In this document: piece by piece, positions 1-5,412 of the stretch | Position numbering within the stretch: position 1 is the first letter of the stretch | Layout: every line of letters begins with the position of its first letter | Source: Eutrophobius sp051275005 | GTDB taxonomy: Bacteria; Pseudomonadota; Gammaproteobacteria; Eutrophobiales; Eutrophobiaceae | DNA length: 6,557 nucleotides | Assembly (NCBI GenBank): GCA_051275005.1 | Contig: JBNMOP010000140.1 | Location: forward strand, 1-6,557 | Reading direction: 5' to 3' | Notes under the pieces: model-generated | Seen by the model: the letters and a program-made list of their open reading frames with translations, nothing else | The model's database searches: none | What the model was told of the DNA's origin: nothing | Position numbers and translations under genes: made by a program

Positions 1-708
1 ATAGCCAGCATCGGTCACTGAGTAATAATTAATTATACTTATTGAAACCAATCCTTCTGCTTCAGCTTGATTTAAATAACGCTCTAGTTTCAAGCGATGC
101 ATATCCGAGTATTTTATTATCATGGCCATTTTCAATTCATCTTGACCGCTGTTTTCAAATGCTGCAGCAATGACTGTCATTGCTGCTTTTAAACCATCTG
201 CGGTTCTATCAGGTTTTGCATCAGCTAAAGGCGTGAATGGGTTAGTCCCAATTTCTGGTTTTTCATACAAAGGTGCATTTAAAACTGTTCTTAGTAGTTC
301 ATCAAGTGAGTACTCTACATCTGAGTCATTGGAAAAATTGATATATATTTTAGATTTGAGAAATGTAGGAAGAATTGGCGCCGAAGACTGTCTCACTACA
401 GGGATAATTATGTTGCTGTCGATTTTTGTTAGAAGAGACGAAGTGATAATCATTTTCTCATAACCTACCCCTCCTTCTCCAGCATTGGCTTTTTCGACAT
501 ATGTTTCAGTACAGATCATAATTACGAAATCACATTGGGCTATCTCAGTCTCCATAAAGTGTGGAAGATCATCGCCTGGTTTCAAATCCCACTGGTCAAG
601 TACTGTATCGACACCCCTATTTCTAAGTGTTGTTGCAAAGTCTAATACCCAGCCCTTATGTTCAGCCGAATCATGTGAGTATGAAATAAATATTCTAGGT
701 GGTGTCAT
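1..708 (-). CDS. TIR/SEFIR-domain protein with probable C-terminal winged helix (3' end beyond window)
   Basis: The frame is open from an ATG at 706-708 to the left edge (236 codons, no stop), so the C-terminus is missing. AAGG (716-719, minus strand) lies 7 nt before the ATG. Residues 5-15 (RIFISYSHDSA) are the first strand and loop of a TIR/SEFIR fold. LDQWDLKPGDDLP (37-49) and the core strand DFVIMICTETYV (60-71) follow, then GEGGVGYEKMI (77-87), where E84 is a plausible catalytic glutamate. The domain ends near residue 140. After a linker, residues about 170-236 read as a winged helix: two helices (DELKMAMIIKYSDM, then HRLKLERYLNQAEAEGLV), a wing strand and a VTDAGY turn. Bacterial TIR domains are often NAD-consuming effectors of antiphage defence or signalling; that role here is inference. 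No signal peptide or membrane segment is seen. It begins about 30 bp past an attC-like core site and diverges from an integrase remnant, which suggests an integron cassette. Domain call firm, function open. Confidence 0.85.
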   Translation of the reverse strand, partial: MTPPRIFISYSHDSAEHKGWVLDFATTLRNRGVDTVLDQWDLKPGDDLPHFMETEIAQCDFVIMICTETYVEKANAGEGGVGYEKMIITSSLLTKIDSNIIIPVVRQSSAPILPTFLKSKIYINFSNDSDVEYSLDELLRTVLNAPLYEKPEIGTNPFTPLADAKPDRTADGLKAAMTVIAAAFENSGQDELKMAMIIKYSDMHRLKLERYLNQAEAEGLVSISIINYYSVTDAGY

Positions 709-737
709 TTTATAACCTTGCTATCTACGTTTTTTAT

Positions 738-785
738 GCATAACTAGGTGTTAAGCGGCCATGGGATGGTCCGCTTATTTTTCTT
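738..785 (-). other. putative integron attC-like (or attI/attC) recombination site
   Basis: Read on the minus strand, this segment ends in CCGCTTAAC, a 5-nt spacer and GTTATGC (744-738). This resembles the L'-spacer-R' end of known attC sites, for example the GCTTAAC-spacer-GTTAGAT end of aadA cassettes. CCGCTTA (758-752) pairs with TAAGCGG (777-771), extended by four more pairs around a 3-nt loop, with one unpaired base at 770. An extrahelical base in this arm is characteristic of attC. The far-side R'' box is weak: ATATAAG (789-783) matches the expected RYYYAAC only partly. The predicted crossover (G^TTATGC, between 744 and 743) is 35 bp before the TIR start codon, a normal cassette layout. 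The same hairpin could instead be a plus-strand terminator. Confidence 0.45.
752..785 (+). terminator. terminator-like hairpin (alternative reading of the attC-like site)
   Basis: TAAGCGG-CCAT, a GGG loop, then ATGG-T-CCGCTTA form an 11-bp stem with one bulged T. A T-rich tract (TTTTTCTT, 778-785) follows, so on the plus strand this has the form of a Rho-independent terminator. No plus-strand gene ends upstream, which makes a dedicated terminator hard to explain. It may block antisense transcription out of the TIR gene, or be a by-product of attC geometry. Confidence 0.35.
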
Positions 786-789
786 ATAT

Positions 790-810
790 AGTGAGCCATT
801 TTGGCTCGCT
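790..810. repeat. short inverted repeat (hairpin)
   Basis: AGTGAGCCA, a TTT loop and TGGCTCGCT form a 9-bp stem with one mismatch. Its right arm overlaps the start of the first 44-bp direct repeat, and the GGCTC/GAGCC motif recurs across 790-921. Its role is unknown; it could be part of an integrase-binding or attI region, or a relic of another attC-like site. Confidence 0.5.
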
Positions 811-843
811 TATTGGTTAAATATGTGAACAACCGAGCCAAAA
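800..843 (+). repeat. direct repeat copy A (about 44 bp)
   Basis: This segment aligns without gaps to 882-925 at an offset of 82 bp, with about 34 of 44 positions identical. Conserved blocks are TTTGGCTC, CTTAT, AAATATGTG, AACCG and GCCA. Copy A is itself an imperfect inverted repeat: GGCTCG near its start and CGAGCC near its end, with GGTT/AACC inside. It lies between the integrase remnant and the attC-like hairpin. In class 1 integrons, integrase-binding direct repeats sit in attI in the comparable position; that parallel is inference. Confidence 0.6.
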
Positions 844-881
844 TAATGCGTTTAAAGTTGGTGATTTCGCCGGCGTGGTTG

Positions 882-925
882 TTTGGCTCACTTATCTTGA
901 AAATATGTGGAAAACCGTGCCATAA
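882..925 (+). repeat. direct repeat copy B (about 44 bp)
   Basis: This is the partner of the copy at 800-843. Most differences fall in one 5-bp block (896-900). The inverted symmetry is eroded here (GGCTC against GTGCC). It ends 24 bp before the ATG of the recombinase remnant and overlaps the remnant's candidate promoter, so a protein bound here could affect that transcription. Confidence 0.6.
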
Positions 926-926
926 A
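897..926 (+). promoter_or_regulatory. candidate sigma70 promoter for the recombinase remnant
   Basis: TTGAAA (897-902) and CATAAA (921-926) are separated by 18 bp. The implied start site near 933 lies a few bases before the AAGGAGGTG ribosome binding site (938-946) and the ATG at 950. The -10 element is a 4/6 match, so this is only a candidate. No LexA-type CTGT-N8-ACAG box, common at integron intI promoters, is visible. Confidence 0.3.
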
Positions 927-949
927 TTTCGAATCACAAGGAGGTGTTT

Positions 950-1036
950 ATGAAAGAATTTGTCCTCCAACCAGGCAGGCTGATGGATCAAGTGCGTGTG
1001 GTTCTGCGATTTAAAGTGAAAAGGGGGCCGGAGTAA
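950..1036 (+). pseudogene. truncated integron-type tyrosine recombinase (5' stub of intI)
   Basis: A 28-codon frame starts at ATG 950 after a near-perfect Shine-Dalgarno (AAGGAGGTG) and stops at TAA 1034-1036. Residues 10-22 (RLMDQVRVVLRFK) match the beginning of the N-terminal SAM-like domain of integron integrases, whose usual form is LLDQVR...R.KHYS.RTE..Y. The match stops just before the HYSxRTE part. The following residues (VKRGPE) are unlike it, and none of the remaining roughly 300 codons, including the catalytic R-H-R-Y region, is present before trpA. The strong ribosome binding site and normal start suggest deletion from a once functional gene. Its direction, away from the TIR gene, is that of intI relative to a cassette array. 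A short unrelated peptide is possible, since only 13 residues carry the match. Confidence 0.6.
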
Positions 1037-1084
1037 TTTAATTTTAACCAATTATTGGATTCCTTGTAGTCACTCTTTCTTACA

Positions 1085-1858
1085 CTATATACAACTCTTA
1101 ACCAATCCATCCAGAAAAGTTTGGTATTTGTCTTTACCCTGTTGTTCCCACACCTCAAGGCAAGCTGTACCAATAATGGCGATATCTGCCAGGCCTTTCA
1201 CTGAGCTGACCTGCTCTGCGGTTTTGATGCCAAAACCCAGGGCTAGGGGAAGTTTGATGACTGCCCTGCAGCGTTGCATATAGGTGGACAGATCATTATC
1301 AAAATCCGTTTCCTTTCCTGTCACGCCTTTTCTGGCGACGCAATAGAGAAAACCGCTGGCGCTGTCGGCGATCTGTTTCATTCGTGTGTCTGAATTTATC
1401 GGGGTCATGATCTGAATATGATCCAGGTCCAGGGCCCTACCTTTCTCGTCCAGTTCTGTTGATTCTTCAACGGGGAGATCAGCAACGATAAAGCCACTGC
1501 CACCAGAGGATTGTAATCGATGACAGAATGCCTCATGCCCCATGCAAAATATACTGTTGTAATACCCCATAAACAATATGGGGAAATCAAACTCGTCCGT
1601 CGCCTTCTTGAAAAATTCAAAGTACTCATCCCAATGAATATTATGTTCCAGCGCCGACTGGTTGGCCTTGATAAAGGTGGGACCATCGGCGATGGGTTCA
1701 CTAAAGGGCAGTTGCAACTCTACAAGGTCTATCCCGGCTTTTTGCATAGCCACCAGCATGTCCCAGTTTTCTTCCAGGGAGGGATAGCCCACCACGGCAT
1801 GGGTCATGAGTAACAGCGATTTTTCTTCAAGCCGCTTTTTGATGTAGTTCTCTAACAC
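1085..1858 (-). CDS. trpA: tryptophan synthase alpha subunit (divergent subtype)
   Basis: TrpA cleaves indole-3-glycerol phosphate to indole and glyceraldehyde 3-phosphate and channels indole to TrpB in a cytoplasmic alpha2-beta2 complex. The 257 residues are normal for this TIM barrel. The catalytic pair is present: E47 in VELQLPFSE and D58 in ADGP (E49 and D60 in E. coli numbering). The loop-6 motif ARKGVTG ends at residue 181, and the phosphate-binding turns GFGIK (208-212) and AIIGTA (227-232) are visible. LQLPFSEPIADGP differs from the usual LGIPFSDPxADGP, as does YCVARKGVTG; I recall this variant from a minority TrpA type in some Proteobacteria. The start is GTG (1856-1858), with AAGGA (1865-1869) 6 nt upstream. 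It follows trpB by 48 bp, so translation from the same message is likely. It is the last gene of the unit before accessory DNA; no clear terminator follows. Confidence 0.95.
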   Translation of the reverse strand: MLENYIKKRLEEKSLLLMTHAVVGYPSLEENWDMLVAMQKAGIDLVELQLPFSEPIADGPTFIKANQSALEHNIHWDEYFEFFKKATDEFDFPILFMGYYNSIFCMGHEAFCHRLQSSGGSGFIVADLPVEESTELDEKGRALDLDHIQIMTPINSDTRMKQIADSASGFLYCVARKGVTGKETDFDNDLSTYMQRCRAVIKLPLALGFGIKTAEQVSSVKGLADIAIIGTACLEVWEQQGKDKYQTFLDGLVKSCI

Positions 1859-1906
1859 CTTCGATCCTTAAGGCTAACGCACTGACATCTAGTCAGAGGA
1901 TTTATA

Positions 1907-3169
1907 TTAAAGTTCATCTGCTTTGTTTCGTATAAATTGTTTCCACTTTTCATCACCCAATGCATCGGCAATGGTAAAAATGTCCTTATCCCCCCGGCCA
2001 GATAGACTGATGAGTATGGTCTTATCGGTGCCAGCGATTGAGGATTCCTTTTTTGCCTGGGCGATGGCATGTGAACTCTCTAATGCCGGGATCACGCCTT
2101 CATTCACGACCATCTCCTTAAAGGCATCAATTACTTCTTTATCGGTGGTGGATTCAAATCGAACCTTACCCAGGGTATGCAAATAAGCCAGTATGGGACC
2201 CACCCCCACATAATCCAGCCCGGCGGAGACTGAATGGGTATCTTTCATTTGTCCTTCATTGTCCTGGAGAAAATACGTCTTGTATCCCTGGGCTACACCT
2301 ATGTGCCCCTCTCCACTAGCGATACGGGCGGCATGCAGACCACTGCCTACGCCCTCTCCTCCGGCTTCCACCGCAACTAATTCAACGCCTTCATCATCGA
2401 GGAAGCCACTAAAAATACCACTGGCATTGGAACCACCTCCGACACAGGCAATAACTTGATCAGGTAGACTGCCGGTCTGTTTGAGTATTTGTTCACGGGA
2501 TTCTTTGCCTATAATCGATTGAAAATACGTCACCATTTGTGGGAAAGGATGTGGGCCACAGACCGTTCCCAAGACATAATGGGTATCTGCCATGGAAGCT
2601 GTCCAATCACGCATGGCGGCATTTATAGCGTCTTTCAACGTGCGCGAACCCTCAGTAACCGCCACAACCTTTGCCCCCAATTGTTCCATCCAGAATACAT
2701 TAGGTCGTTGTCGGGCGACGTCTTCCTCACCCATATAGATGGTGCAATCAAAACCCATTTTTGCCGCCATTGTGGCCGTGGCCACTCCGTGTTGTCCCGC
2801 ACCGGTCTCGGCAATGACGCGCTTTTTGCCCATCCTTTTCATCAGCAATCCTTGCCCCATAACGTTATTCGCCTTATGAGCACCGGTATGGTTCAGATCT
2901 TCACGTTTGATATAGATCTGCGCGCCACCCCAGAGTCGTGTGAGGTTTTCGCAATAGGTAATGGGGGTGGGTCTGCATGAATAAGACGACATTAAATCAG
3001 CATACGACTGCCAAAATTCCGGATCCAGTCGTGCCTTTTCAAAGGCGTCACACAGCTCAGCGACGGTTTCGTGGAGGATCTCAGGGATATAAGCCCCTCC
3101 AAACTCACCATAGAAACCTGTTCTCCCCTCAGGAAAATCAAATAATTTTTGATAAAAGGTATCAGTCAT
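1907..3169 (-). CDS. trpB: tryptophan synthase beta subunit
   Basis: TrpB uses pyridoxal phosphate to join indole and L-serine into L-tryptophan, the last step of the pathway. From the ATG at 3167-3169 the protein is 420 residues (E. coli: 397). The signature HTGAHKANN carries the PLP lysine K99. AETGAGQHG contains the catalytic glutamate E121, GGGSNA (244-249) holds the cofactor phosphate, and SLSGRGDKD near the C-terminus supplies the serine facing the pyridine nitrogen (S390). The COMM-domain motif reads SAGLDYVGVGPILAYL, where most TrpB1 proteins have SAGLDYPGVGPEH. This fits the unusual TrpA next door, since that region contacts the alpha subunit. A TTG 9 bp upstream could also open the frame; the ATG is preferred because the AAGAAAGAGAA stretch is better spaced for it and homology begins after it. 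It sits 87 bp after the hydrolase gene. Confidence 0.96.
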   Translation of the reverse strand: MTDTFYQKLFDFPEGRTGFYGEFGGAYIPEILHETVAELCDAFEKARLDPEFWQSYADLMSSYSCRPTPITYCENLTRLWGGAQIYIKREDLNHTGAHKANNVMGQGLLMKRMGKKRVIAETGAGQHGVATATMAAKMGFDCTIYMGEEDVARQRPNVFWMEQLGAKVVAVTEGSRTLKDAINAAMRDWTASMADTHYVLGTVCGPHPFPQMVTYFQSIIGKESREQILKQTGSLPDQVIACVGGGSNASGIFSGFLDDEGVELVAVEAGGEGVGSGLHAARIASGEGHIGVAQGYKTYFLQDNEGQMKDTHSVSAGLDYVGVGPILAYLHTLGKVRFESTTDKEVIDAFKEMVVNEGVIPALESSHAIAQAKKESSIAGTDKTILISLSGRGDKDIFTIADALGDEKWKQFIRNKADEL

Positions 3170-3190
3170 AATGAACAATTCTCTTTCTTG

Positions 3191-3253
3191 TGGCAGGCAT
3201 TATACGTAAGTTCTACATGAGTGGTAGCCAATCGAAACAGCAAATGCCAGCCA
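3191..3253. repeat. inverted repeat between hydrolase gene and trpB
   Basis: TGGCAGGCATT (3191-3201) and AATGCCAGCCA (3243-3253) are inverted copies matching at 10 of 11 positions around a 41-nt loop. They fill most of the 87-bp hydrolase-trpB spacer. In RNA they could fold into a long-loop hairpin in the trpB leader. No T-run follows, so it is not an obvious terminator, and no leader peptide with tandem tryptophan codons is seen. It may be chance. Confidence 0.3.
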
Positions 3254-3256
3254 GGT

Positions 3257-4132
3257 TTAAGACTTAAGAAATTTTTCCAGAACAGCTGCCAGATGAGCTG
3301 GTTGTTCCAGATGTACCATGTGCCCGGATGAGTCGATAAAGGCTTCTTGCAAATTCACGATATTTTTATTTAATTCTGTCTGGAAGCCGTCTGATTGATA
3401 GCGCGAATAAAACGATGATTCTTTTGCCAGCACCAGCAATACCTTTGCTGTGATTTCTCTCCAGCAACTTACTGCCTCCTGCCTTCTGTATAAAACCGGA
3501 TTAACCCGTTTATGGGCCGGGTCATGTTTTAAACGATATTGTCCTTGCTCATTTTTATCACACCAATAACCCGCCAAAAACCTTGCCTGGTTAGCACCCA
3601 TACGCGGGGCAAGCTTGAGCAGTCGTTCTATCACGCCATCAATATCTGCATAGTCAGAAAACATCTGCTTTTGTTTTAGCTGATCCAGCCATCTTTTATA
3701 GTGAGATGGGGCCATCTCTGGTGAACTGTCGGTGAGACCATAAACGTCCAGACTCACGGCGTGAGACACACGTTCCGGTCGGATACCCGCATACATCCAG
3801 GCCACATTACCCCCCATACTATGCCCCACTAATCTCACGGGCGATGAAGGACAAATAGCGTCAATTATCGCTTCAAGATCGGCCAGGTAATCTGGGAACC
3901 AGTAACCACCCGGCTGCCATTGGCTATCACCAAACCCACGCCAGTCCGGGGCGATGAGATACAAGTCATCTGCCATTTCATCTGCGAGAAACTGGAAGCT
4001 CATGCCCACATCTGCCCAGCCATGGAGCAGGAAGACGGGAATACCTGAAGGATCACCCCAACAATGCAGACGGTATCTCACCGATCCGATATCAAGATCC
4101 AACTCATTTACAGATTTGATAGTTTTATACAT
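3257..4132 (-). CDS. alpha/beta hydrolase of unknown substrate
   Basis: This 291-residue protein has the alpha/beta hydrolase fold of the epoxide hydrolase/haloperoxidase-like group. HGWAD (37-41) is the oxyanion-hole motif after strand 3, and PDWRGFGDS (62-70) is the usual next loop. GHSMGG (103-108) is the nucleophile elbow with S105. SSGHMVHLEQP (268-278) carries the catalytic histidine, most likely H271. The acid is less clear: D129 in SLDVYGL or E238 in LAKESSFYS, because the usual aspartate after strand 7 is absent. Residues about 130-225 form the variable cap that sets specificity. With no signal peptide it should be cytoplasmic. The ATG at 4130-4132 has only a weak AT-rich ribosome binding site. 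It is the first gene of the minus-strand unit with trpBA, which suggests co-transcription; a link to tryptophan or indole metabolism is not proven by any residue. Family certain, substrate unknown. Confidence 0.9.
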   Translation of the reverse strand: MYKTIKSVNELDLDIGSVRYRLHCWGDPSGIPVFLLHGWADVGMSFQFLADEMADDLYLIAPDWRGFGDSQWQPGGYWFPDYLADLEAIIDAICPSSPVRLVGHSMGGNVAWMYAGIRPERVSHAVSLDVYGLTDSSPEMAPSHYKRWLDQLKQKQMFSDYADIDGVIERLLKLAPRMGANQARFLAGYWCDKNEQGQYRLKHDPAHKRVNPVLYRRQEAVSCWREITAKVLLVLAKESSFYSRYQSDGFQTELNKNIVNLQEAFIDSSGHMVHLEQPAHLAAVLEKFLKS

Positions 4133-4198
4133 TTTTAGATGAAAAATTCATTATTTGGGATTTAAGTACCGCGGAAAGATCACTTTTCTACATTGAAA

Positions 4199-4210
4199 AG
4201 ACCATGGTCT
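4199..4210. promoter_or_regulatory. perfect 12-bp palindrome, candidate operator
   Basis: AGACCATGGTCT is its own reverse complement. It lies near the middle of the 131-bp spacer between the divergent hydrolase-trpBA unit and the PLP enzyme gene. A second inverted repeat, CTTTTC-TACATT-GAAAAG (4183-4200), abuts it. A dimeric regulator bound here could control both directions. No regulator gene is in the window, so this is only a candidate. Confidence 0.35.
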
Positions 4211-4212
4211 GT

Positions 4213-4239
4213 TTGCAAGAGCATATGAGGTATTATTAT
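4213..4239 (+). promoter_or_regulatory. candidate promoter for the PLP enzyme gene
   Basis: TTGCAA (4213-4218) and TATTAT (4234-4239) are separated by 15 bp, shorter than the ideal 17. The start site would fall about 18-20 nt before the ATG at 4264, leaving room for the CGGAG ribosome binding site (4252-4256). The palindrome at 4199-4210 sits just upstream of the -35. This is a weak call. Confidence 0.3.
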
Positions 4240-4263
4240 GAGACACAATAGCGGAGATAAATA

Positions 4264-5400
4264 ATGATTGATGAGACCATATTGGAAAAAGAATTTCCAC
4301 ATCACGAAGGGCTTATCTATCTCAACCATGCCGCAGTGGCCCCCTGGCCAGCGCGAACGGCCAAGGCGGTCAAAGAATTCGCCGAGGAAAACATCCATTA
4401 CGGTGCCAGCAGATATTCCAACTGGGTCCAAAAAGAAGACCTGCTTCGTGGGCAACTACAAAGACTCATCAACGCACCGTCGGTAGATGACATTGCGCTA
4501 TTAAAAAATACCTCAGAGGGTCTCTCCATTGTTGCCGGTGGGATCGCCTGGCAATCGGGGGATAACATTGTCAGTTCAGATGAGGAATTCCCCTCTAACC
4601 GTATTCCCTGGGAGGCTCAGGGGTTGCATGGGGTGGAATTTCGGCAAATTAATCTTAAGGGTGATGACCCAGAAGCGGCATTAATCCAGGCCTGTGATAA
4701 GAAAACCCGGTTATTGACCATAAGCTCTGTGCAATACGCCAGTGGTCTTAAGCTGGATCTAGGCAGGTTGGGAGAGTTTTGTAAGTCTAACGGTATTTTA
4801 TTCTGTGTGGATGCGATTCAAAGTATTGGGGCAACACATCTGGATGTTCAGGCCATCCATGCCGATTTTGTCATGGCAGACGGACATAAATGGATGCTGG
4901 GCCCAGAAGGGGTAGCCCTTTTTTATGCACGACCTGAGGCAAGAGACCAATTAACCTTACATCAACACGGTTGGCATATGGTGGAAAGCGCTGGAAATTA
5001 TGATCTTAAGTCCTGGAAACCGGCCAATAATGCTAAACGCTTTGAGTGTGGCAGCAATAATATGCTGGGGATTCATGCCTTATCCGCCAGTATTTCATTA
5101 TTTGATGAGCTGGGCATGGACAAGATTGAGAATGACCTTATGGGTATTACCGCCTATCTCATGGAGCAATTGATGGCACTGGAGGGGGTAGAGTTATTAA
5201 CACCACAATCCAACAAGGCCCGTGCGGGGATAGTCAGCTTCAGATTTGACGGCAAAGATCATGGGTTAATCCATCAAAACCTGATAAAACAAGGCGTAAT
5301 TTGTGCGCATCGAGGTGGTGGGATCCGCTTTTCTCCACACTTTTATACAAGCCGGAAAATTATCGATAAAGCACTTGAGATATTATCTTTAACTATTTGA
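4264..5400 (+). CDS. class V aminotransferase-family PLP enzyme (cysteine desulfurase-like, substrate unknown)
   Basis: This 378-residue fold-type I PLP protein opens with GLIYLNHAAVAPWP (16-29), the N-terminal substrate-pocket motif of class V aminotransferases. NTSEGLSIVAGG (82-93) binds the cofactor phosphate. VDAIQSIGA (182-190) holds the aspartate D183 facing the pyridine nitrogen, and ADGHKWMLGPEG (205-216) carries the Schiff-base lysine K209. The C-terminal RGGGIRFSPHFYTS (350-363) supplies the substrate-carboxylate arginine region. At that loop, SufS-type desulfurases have a catalytic cysteine (RxGxHC); none is present here, so sulfur transfer to SufE is unlikely. The family also includes epimerases, lyases and transaminases, and I cannot choose among them. 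Kynureninase signatures are not evident. ATG at 4264, with GGAG 7 nt upstream. It diverges from hydrolase-trpBA and converges on the TatD gene with 12 bp between stops and no clear terminator. Confidence 0.9.
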   Translation: MIDETILEKEFPHHEGLIYLNHAAVAPWPARTAKAVKEFAEENIHYGASRYSNWVQKEDLLRGQLQRLINAPSVDDIALLKNTSEGLSIVAGGIAWQSGDNIVSSDEEFPSNRIPWEAQGLHGVEFRQINLKGDDPEAALIQACDKKTRLLTISSVQYASGLKLDLGRLGEFCKSNGILFCVDAIQSIGATHLDVQAIHADFVMADGHKWMLGPEGVALFYARPEARDQLTLHQHGWHMVESAGNYDLKSWKPANNAKRFECGSNNMLGIHALSASISLFDELGMDKIENDLMGITAYLMEQLMALEGVELLTPQSNKARAGIVSFRFDGKDHGLIHQNLIKQGVICAHRGGGIRFSPHFYTSRKIIDKALEILSLTI

Positions 5401-5412
5401 TTATATTATTTT

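Noticed and set aside
170..715. Plus-strand open frames at 170-463 and 485-715
   Set aside because: They are antisense to the TIR/SEFIR gene, whose minus-strand translation gives a clear conserved domain; neither plus frame shows a recognisable motif.
800..925. CRISPR-like pair of repeats
   Set aside because: Only two degenerate copies exist, with a single spacer-like gap of 38 bp and repeats themselves diverged by about 23%; no cas gene is nearby.
1048..1058. CCAATTATTGG as a trpA terminator
   Set aside because: The arms are 5 bp with a 1-nt centre, so no stable hairpin forms, and the following minus-strand sequence is AT-rich rather than a T-run.
734..1173. Minus-strand open frames at 734-1051 and 988-1173
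   Set aside because: They overlap the repeats, the integrase stub and the 3' end of trpA in other frames, with low-complexity, unrecognisable translations.
2489..2980. 163-codon plus-strand frame inside trpB
   Set aside because: It is antisense to the highly conserved catalytic core of TrpB and is best explained as a shadow frame.
4264..5400. Assignment as SufS/CsdA cysteine desulfurase or kynureninase
   Set aside because: The active-site cysteine loop of SufS is missing, and I could not see kynureninase signatures despite the nearby trp genes.
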